Part shown: positions 28,470-30,915 of the stretch, piece by piece
Numbering within the stretch: the stretch's first letter is position 1
How the letters are laid out: the number at the start of each line of letters is the position of its first letter
Assembly (NCBI GenBank): GCA_046541355.1
Contig: JBKHDM010000031.1
Location: 1 to 30,915, forward strand
DNA from: CAYZHV01 sp046541355
GTDB taxonomy: Bacteria > Spirochaetota > Spirochaetia > DSM-27196 > Alkalispirochaetaceae
DNA length: 30,915 nt
Reading direction: 5' to 3'
Program-made: the position numbers and the translations under genes
The notes under the pieces: generated by a model
Told to the model about the DNA's origin: nothing
Database searches by the model: none
What the model saw: only the letters and a program-made list of their open reading frames with translations

Positions 28470-29590
28470 GGTTTGAGGCGATCGCCCCGGGTAAGCTCCT
28501 CCTCTTTGGCGAGCACGCCGCGGTCTACGGCTATCCCGCCCTCGGTATGGCAATCCCGGTGCGCCTCACCCTTCGTATCGACTTTGAGGAGCTCCCCGGG
28601 GCGCCCCATGTCTCCCACAAAAGCGGTGCGGATGTGCGGGACAGCAGGGAGGCGATCGAGGACCGATGGGAACTGCCTCGGATCCTCACCGATCAGCCCC
28701 ACCTCCTGAGTGAGTTTTTTCTCACCGTCGAGCGCACCGCCGCGGAGCTCCTCCCGGCCCTGGAGATCGAGCGGTACCGGGGTGTGGTCTCCCTCTCCTC
28801 GGGGATACCGATAGCGAGCGGGTTCGGCTCCAGCGCCGCGGTCTGCGCCTGTGTCAGCCGGATACTCCTGGCCGCCGAGAGCTCCGGTGACCTCTCCGCC
28901 CCGGACACCGCGATGCCCGCCTCCCCGGAGGCCCAGGCTCGGGGAGAGCCCCGGCTGTCGACCCATCCAACCCACTTCATGCCCGACTCGCCCCACCCGC
29001 AACGACTCTGGAGTCTCGCCAACCGCCTCGAGAGCTTCTTTCACGGAACCCCCTCCGGGATCGACACCGGCCTCGCGGTCCTCGGGGGCACCCAGGCGTT
29101 TTTCTTTCCCTCCTCCCGGGAGCTGCCCCGGGCGTACCCGAGGCCCGCCTTTCCAGGATGGCTCGTCGCCGGCAGCGTCCCGCGGACCAGCAGCACAAAG
29201 AGTCTGGTTGCCTCGGTCCGGGAGCGAGTGGAGGATGACCGCACGGCGATGGAGAAGCTCAAGGCCCTCGGAGAGGTCGCGATGGAGAGCGCGGAGCTTC
29301 TCGAGGAGCGGGACAGGGATCGGGTCATCCGGGAAACGGCGGTCCGGGCCGACCGTGCCCACCGCATCCTCCGGGAGTTTGGTCTCTCTCACCGGGAGGT
29401 GGAGGCGGCCCTCGAGGCGGGAAGCGCCGCCGGTGCCCTTGGGGGCAAGATGAGCGGCGCAGGTGGGGGCGGGGCGTTCTACCTCATCTGCCGTGAGGAG
29501 CGGGAGGCGAGACGGGTGGCCGAGGCGGTCCGGGAGAGCATCACCTCAGGGGAAGTTGTGCTCATCCCGCCGCAGCAGGTTGCCGACTGA
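28460..29590 (+). CDS. mvk: Mevalonate kinase
   Basis: Phosphorylates mevalonate at C5 with ATP. 376 residues, GHMP fold. Features: APGKLLLFGEHAAVYGYPA at 9-27 (Lys12, Glu18), the phosphate loop GIPIASGFGSSAAV at 115-128, HGTPSGIDTG with the catalytic-base-like Asp202, and the C-terminal GGKMSGAGGGGAFYLI. A Pro/Ser-rich, poorly conserved stretch of about 40 residues (140-180) follows the phosphate loop. It starts with GTG at 28460, overlapping the previous gene by 10 bases. It is the last gene of the operon, although it catalyses the third step. Confidence 0.94.
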   Translation: MGVGFEAIAPGKLLLFGEHAAVYGYPALGMAIPVRLTLRIDFEELPGAPHVSHKSGADVRDSREAIEDRWELPRILTDQPHLLSEFFLTVERTAAELLPALEIERYRGVVSLSSGIPIASGFGSSAAVCACVSRILLAAESSGDLSAPDTAMPASPEAQARGEPRLSTHPTHFMPDSPHPQRLWSLANRLESFFHGTPSGIDTGLAVLGGTQAFFFPSSRELPRAYPRPAFPGWLVAGSVPRTSSTKSLVASVRERVEDDRTAMEKLKALGEVAMESAELLEERDRDRVIRETAVRADRAHRILREFGLSHREVEAALEAGSAAGALGGKMSGAGGGGAFYLICREEREARRVAEAVRESITSGEVVLIPPQQVAD

Positions 29591-29603
29591 GAGCAGGCGG
29601 GAT

Positions 29604-29642
29604 AAAAAAAAAGAGGGCGCCGGTGTAACCCGACGCCCCTCT
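29604..29642 (-). terminator. Rho-independent terminator of the aldolase gene
   Basis: Arms starting GAGGGCG and ending CGCCCCTC form an imperfect hairpin. On the minus strand it is followed by nine T residues. It lies between the convergent mvk and fbaA genes. On the plus strand there is no clear T-run, so it mainly serves the aldolase transcript. Confidence 0.75.
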
Positions 29643-29664
29643 CTGCATGGTCGGCCCGGCGGCC

Positions 29665-30738
29665 TCAGATGTCGAACTGCTGGTAGGAGTTGAGGTCCTT
29701 AAACGCCTCGATGAGCCGTTCGGTCATCCCCTTCTCTCCCTCCGCGAGCCACGCCCGCGGGTCGATCCGCTTCTTGTTCGGCTTGTCCTCTCCCTCGGGA
29801 TTACCGATCTGAGCGTGGAGATAGCCGTCGTACTTGTCCATGTACTCCTTGACCGGCCTGGTAAAGGCCCACTGGGTATCGGTGTCGATGTTCATCTTGA
29901 CCACACCGTAGGAGATCGCCTCGGTGATCTTCTCCTTTTCCGATCCGGAGCCACCGTGAAAGACGAGGTCGAGGGGCTTTTCCTTCGTGCCCCGCTCCTT
30001 CTGGATCATCTCCTGGGAGTGCTTGAGGATCTCCGGCCGGAGCTTTACGTTGCCCGGCTTGTACACGCCGTGGGTGTTACCAAAGGCGGCGGCGACGGTA
30101 AAGCGGCCGATGCCGTTCAGCTTGTCGTACGCCTGGAGCACCTCTTCCGGCTGGGTGTAGAGGCGGGAGGAGTCCACGGCGCTGTTGTCAACACCGTCTT
30201 CCTCACCACCGGTGACACCGAGCTCGATCTCCAGGGACTGCTCGATCTTGTTCATCCGCTCGAGGAACTCGGCGCTGATCTCCAGGTTTTCCTCCAGGCT
30301 CTCCTCGGAGAGGTCGAGCATGTGGGAGCTGAACAGGGGGCGCTTGAACTCCTTGTAGTACGCCTCGCTCTGTCCGATGAGGCCGTCGATCCAGGGCAGC
30401 AGCTTTTTGGCGCAGTGGTCGGTGTGGAGAATGACCGGAACGCCGTAGTACTCCGCGAGGATCCGGACGTGGTGCGCCCCGGCCACGGAGCCGGCGATCG
30501 CGGCGCGCTGGCCGGTGTTGTCCAGGAACTTGCCCGCGTTAAAGAGCGCCCCGCCGTTGGAAAACTGGATAATAATCGCGCTTTTGGCTTGTCGGGCCGC
30601 CTCCATGGCGCTGTTGAGGCTGCTCGATCCGATAACGTTGACCGCGGGGAGGGCGCAGTGCGCCTCTTTGCAGTACTCATAGATTTCGGTCAGTTGATTG
30701 CCCGTAACGATACCGGCTTTCGTTCTAAGTTTTGCCAT
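29665..30738 (-). CDS. fbaA: Fructose-bisphosphate aldolase, class II
   Basis: A zinc-dependent enzyme that cleaves fructose 1,6-bisphosphate to two triose phosphates; glycolysis and gluconeogenesis. 357 residues, very close in length and layout to E. coli FbaA (359), i.e. subclass A. Active site: HTDHC with the catalytic Asp107 and zinc ligand His108, Glu172 in IELGVTGGEEDGVD, His223 in NTHGVYKPG and His261 in VFHGGSGS. NIDTDTQWAFT near 283-293 binds phosphate. The ribosome-binding site AGGAG lies 10 bases upstream of the ATG. It is transcribed toward the mevalonate operon and has its own terminator. Confidence 0.97.
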   Translation of the reverse strand: MAKLRTKAGIVTGNQLTEIYEYCKEAHCALPAVNVIGSSSLNSAMEAARQAKSAIIIQFSNGGALFNAGKFLDNTGQRAAIAGSVAGAHHVRILAEYYGVPVILHTDHCAKKLLPWIDGLIGQSEAYYKEFKRPLFSSHMLDLSEESLEENLEISAEFLERMNKIEQSLEIELGVTGGEEDGVDNSAVDSSRLYTQPEEVLQAYDKLNGIGRFTVAAAFGNTHGVYKPGNVKLRPEILKHSQEMIQKERGTKEKPLDLVFHGGSGSEKEKITEAISYGVVKMNIDTDTQWAFTRPVKEYMDKYDGYLHAQIGNPEGEDKPNKKRIDPRAWLAEGEKGMTERLIEAFKDLNSYQQFDI

Positions 30739-30782
30739 CTTCTATTACTCCTATCAGGGGTTCTGAGGCTGCGTATAGGGTA

Positions 30783-30812
30783 AGTGTACAAAAGAGCGTG
30801 ATCGCTTTGCAA
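30783..30812 (-). promoter_or_regulatory. Candidate fbaA promoter
   Basis: Minus strand -35 TTGCAA (30812-30807) and -10 TACACT (30788-30783), each four of six, separated by 18 bases. The start would be about 38 bases before the ATG. Confidence 0.4.
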
Positions 30813-30817
30813 CTCAG

Positions 30818-30915
30818 GCCACCGGGGCCCGGTCTGGGGCGTCCGGCCTGGCCAGGCCGCCGGGCCTGGTACCACCGCCTCGGGGCCCGGGCAGGTCCAT
30901 GGCGCCCGGCGCCGG
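30818..30915. repeat. G+C-rich palindromic segment at the right edge
   Basis: This stretch is almost entirely G and C and is dense in short palindromes: GGCCTGGCCAGGCC, CCGGGGCCCGG, CGGGGCCCG and GGCGCCCGGCGCC. No gene fits. It may be the start of an intergenic repeat (REP-like) block that continues beyond the window. Confidence 0.4.

Overview
The window looks like chromosomal DNA from a high-G+C, free-living, probably halophilic spirochaete. The best clue is the six-gene mevalonate operon at 22897-29590 (HMG-CoA synthase, type 2 IPP isomerase, HMG-CoA reductase, diphosphomevalonate decarboxylase, phosphomevalonate kinase, mevalonate kinase). From memory, its gene order is the one known from Borrelia. 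A glucosyl-3-phosphoglycerate synthase (compatible-solute synthesis) and a photoactive yellow protein close to the Halorhodospira type suit a saline habitat. The taxonomic placement is inference.

Layout. (1) 1-2588 is A+T-richer and decayed: a lipoprotein gene, an IS3-type OrfA remnant, a broken uridine-kinase-like gene, then tRNA-Pro(GGG) with its own promoter and terminator. It resembles an old island beside the 3' end of a tRNA gene. (2) 2729-8160: an SppA-type protease with an added N-terminal barrel-like domain, pterin-4a-carbinolamine dehydratase, and an MFS transporter fused to HEAT-like repeats. (3) 8107-12694, minus strand: photoactive yellow protein (pyp), its 4-coumarate:CoA ligase, an M20-peptidase-like protein lacking catalytic residues, a GpgS-type glycosyltransferase and an orphan ABC ATPase. 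These five genes are tightly packed and may be one transcript. A dihydroorotate-dehydrogenase-like flavoprotein gene diverges from pyp across a 176-bp region with back-to-back candidate promoters. (4) 13975-20052: aldose 1-epimerase, dnaK and a small heat-shock gene (with a sigma-54-like promoter), a set of three IS21-type terminal repeats, a PH/GRAM-like protein and a chemotaxis receptor. (5) 20127-22802: dusA and mnmA (tRNA modification, overlapping) and a divergent DJ-1/PfpI gene. (6) The mevalonate operon, then a convergent class II fructose-bisphosphate aldolase gene. A very G+C-rich palindromic segment ends the window.

The most notable item is the PYP module. The protein keeps all chromophore-pocket residues in Halorhodospira numbering (Tyr42, Glu46, Thr50, Arg52, Cys69), and the adjacent ligase would activate p-coumarate. 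No tyrosine ammonia-lyase is present here, so the source of p-coumarate is open. I am not aware of a described blue-light PYP system in a spirochaete, and the linkage to a catalytically degenerate M20 protein, GpgS and an ABC ATPase is unfamiliar to me.
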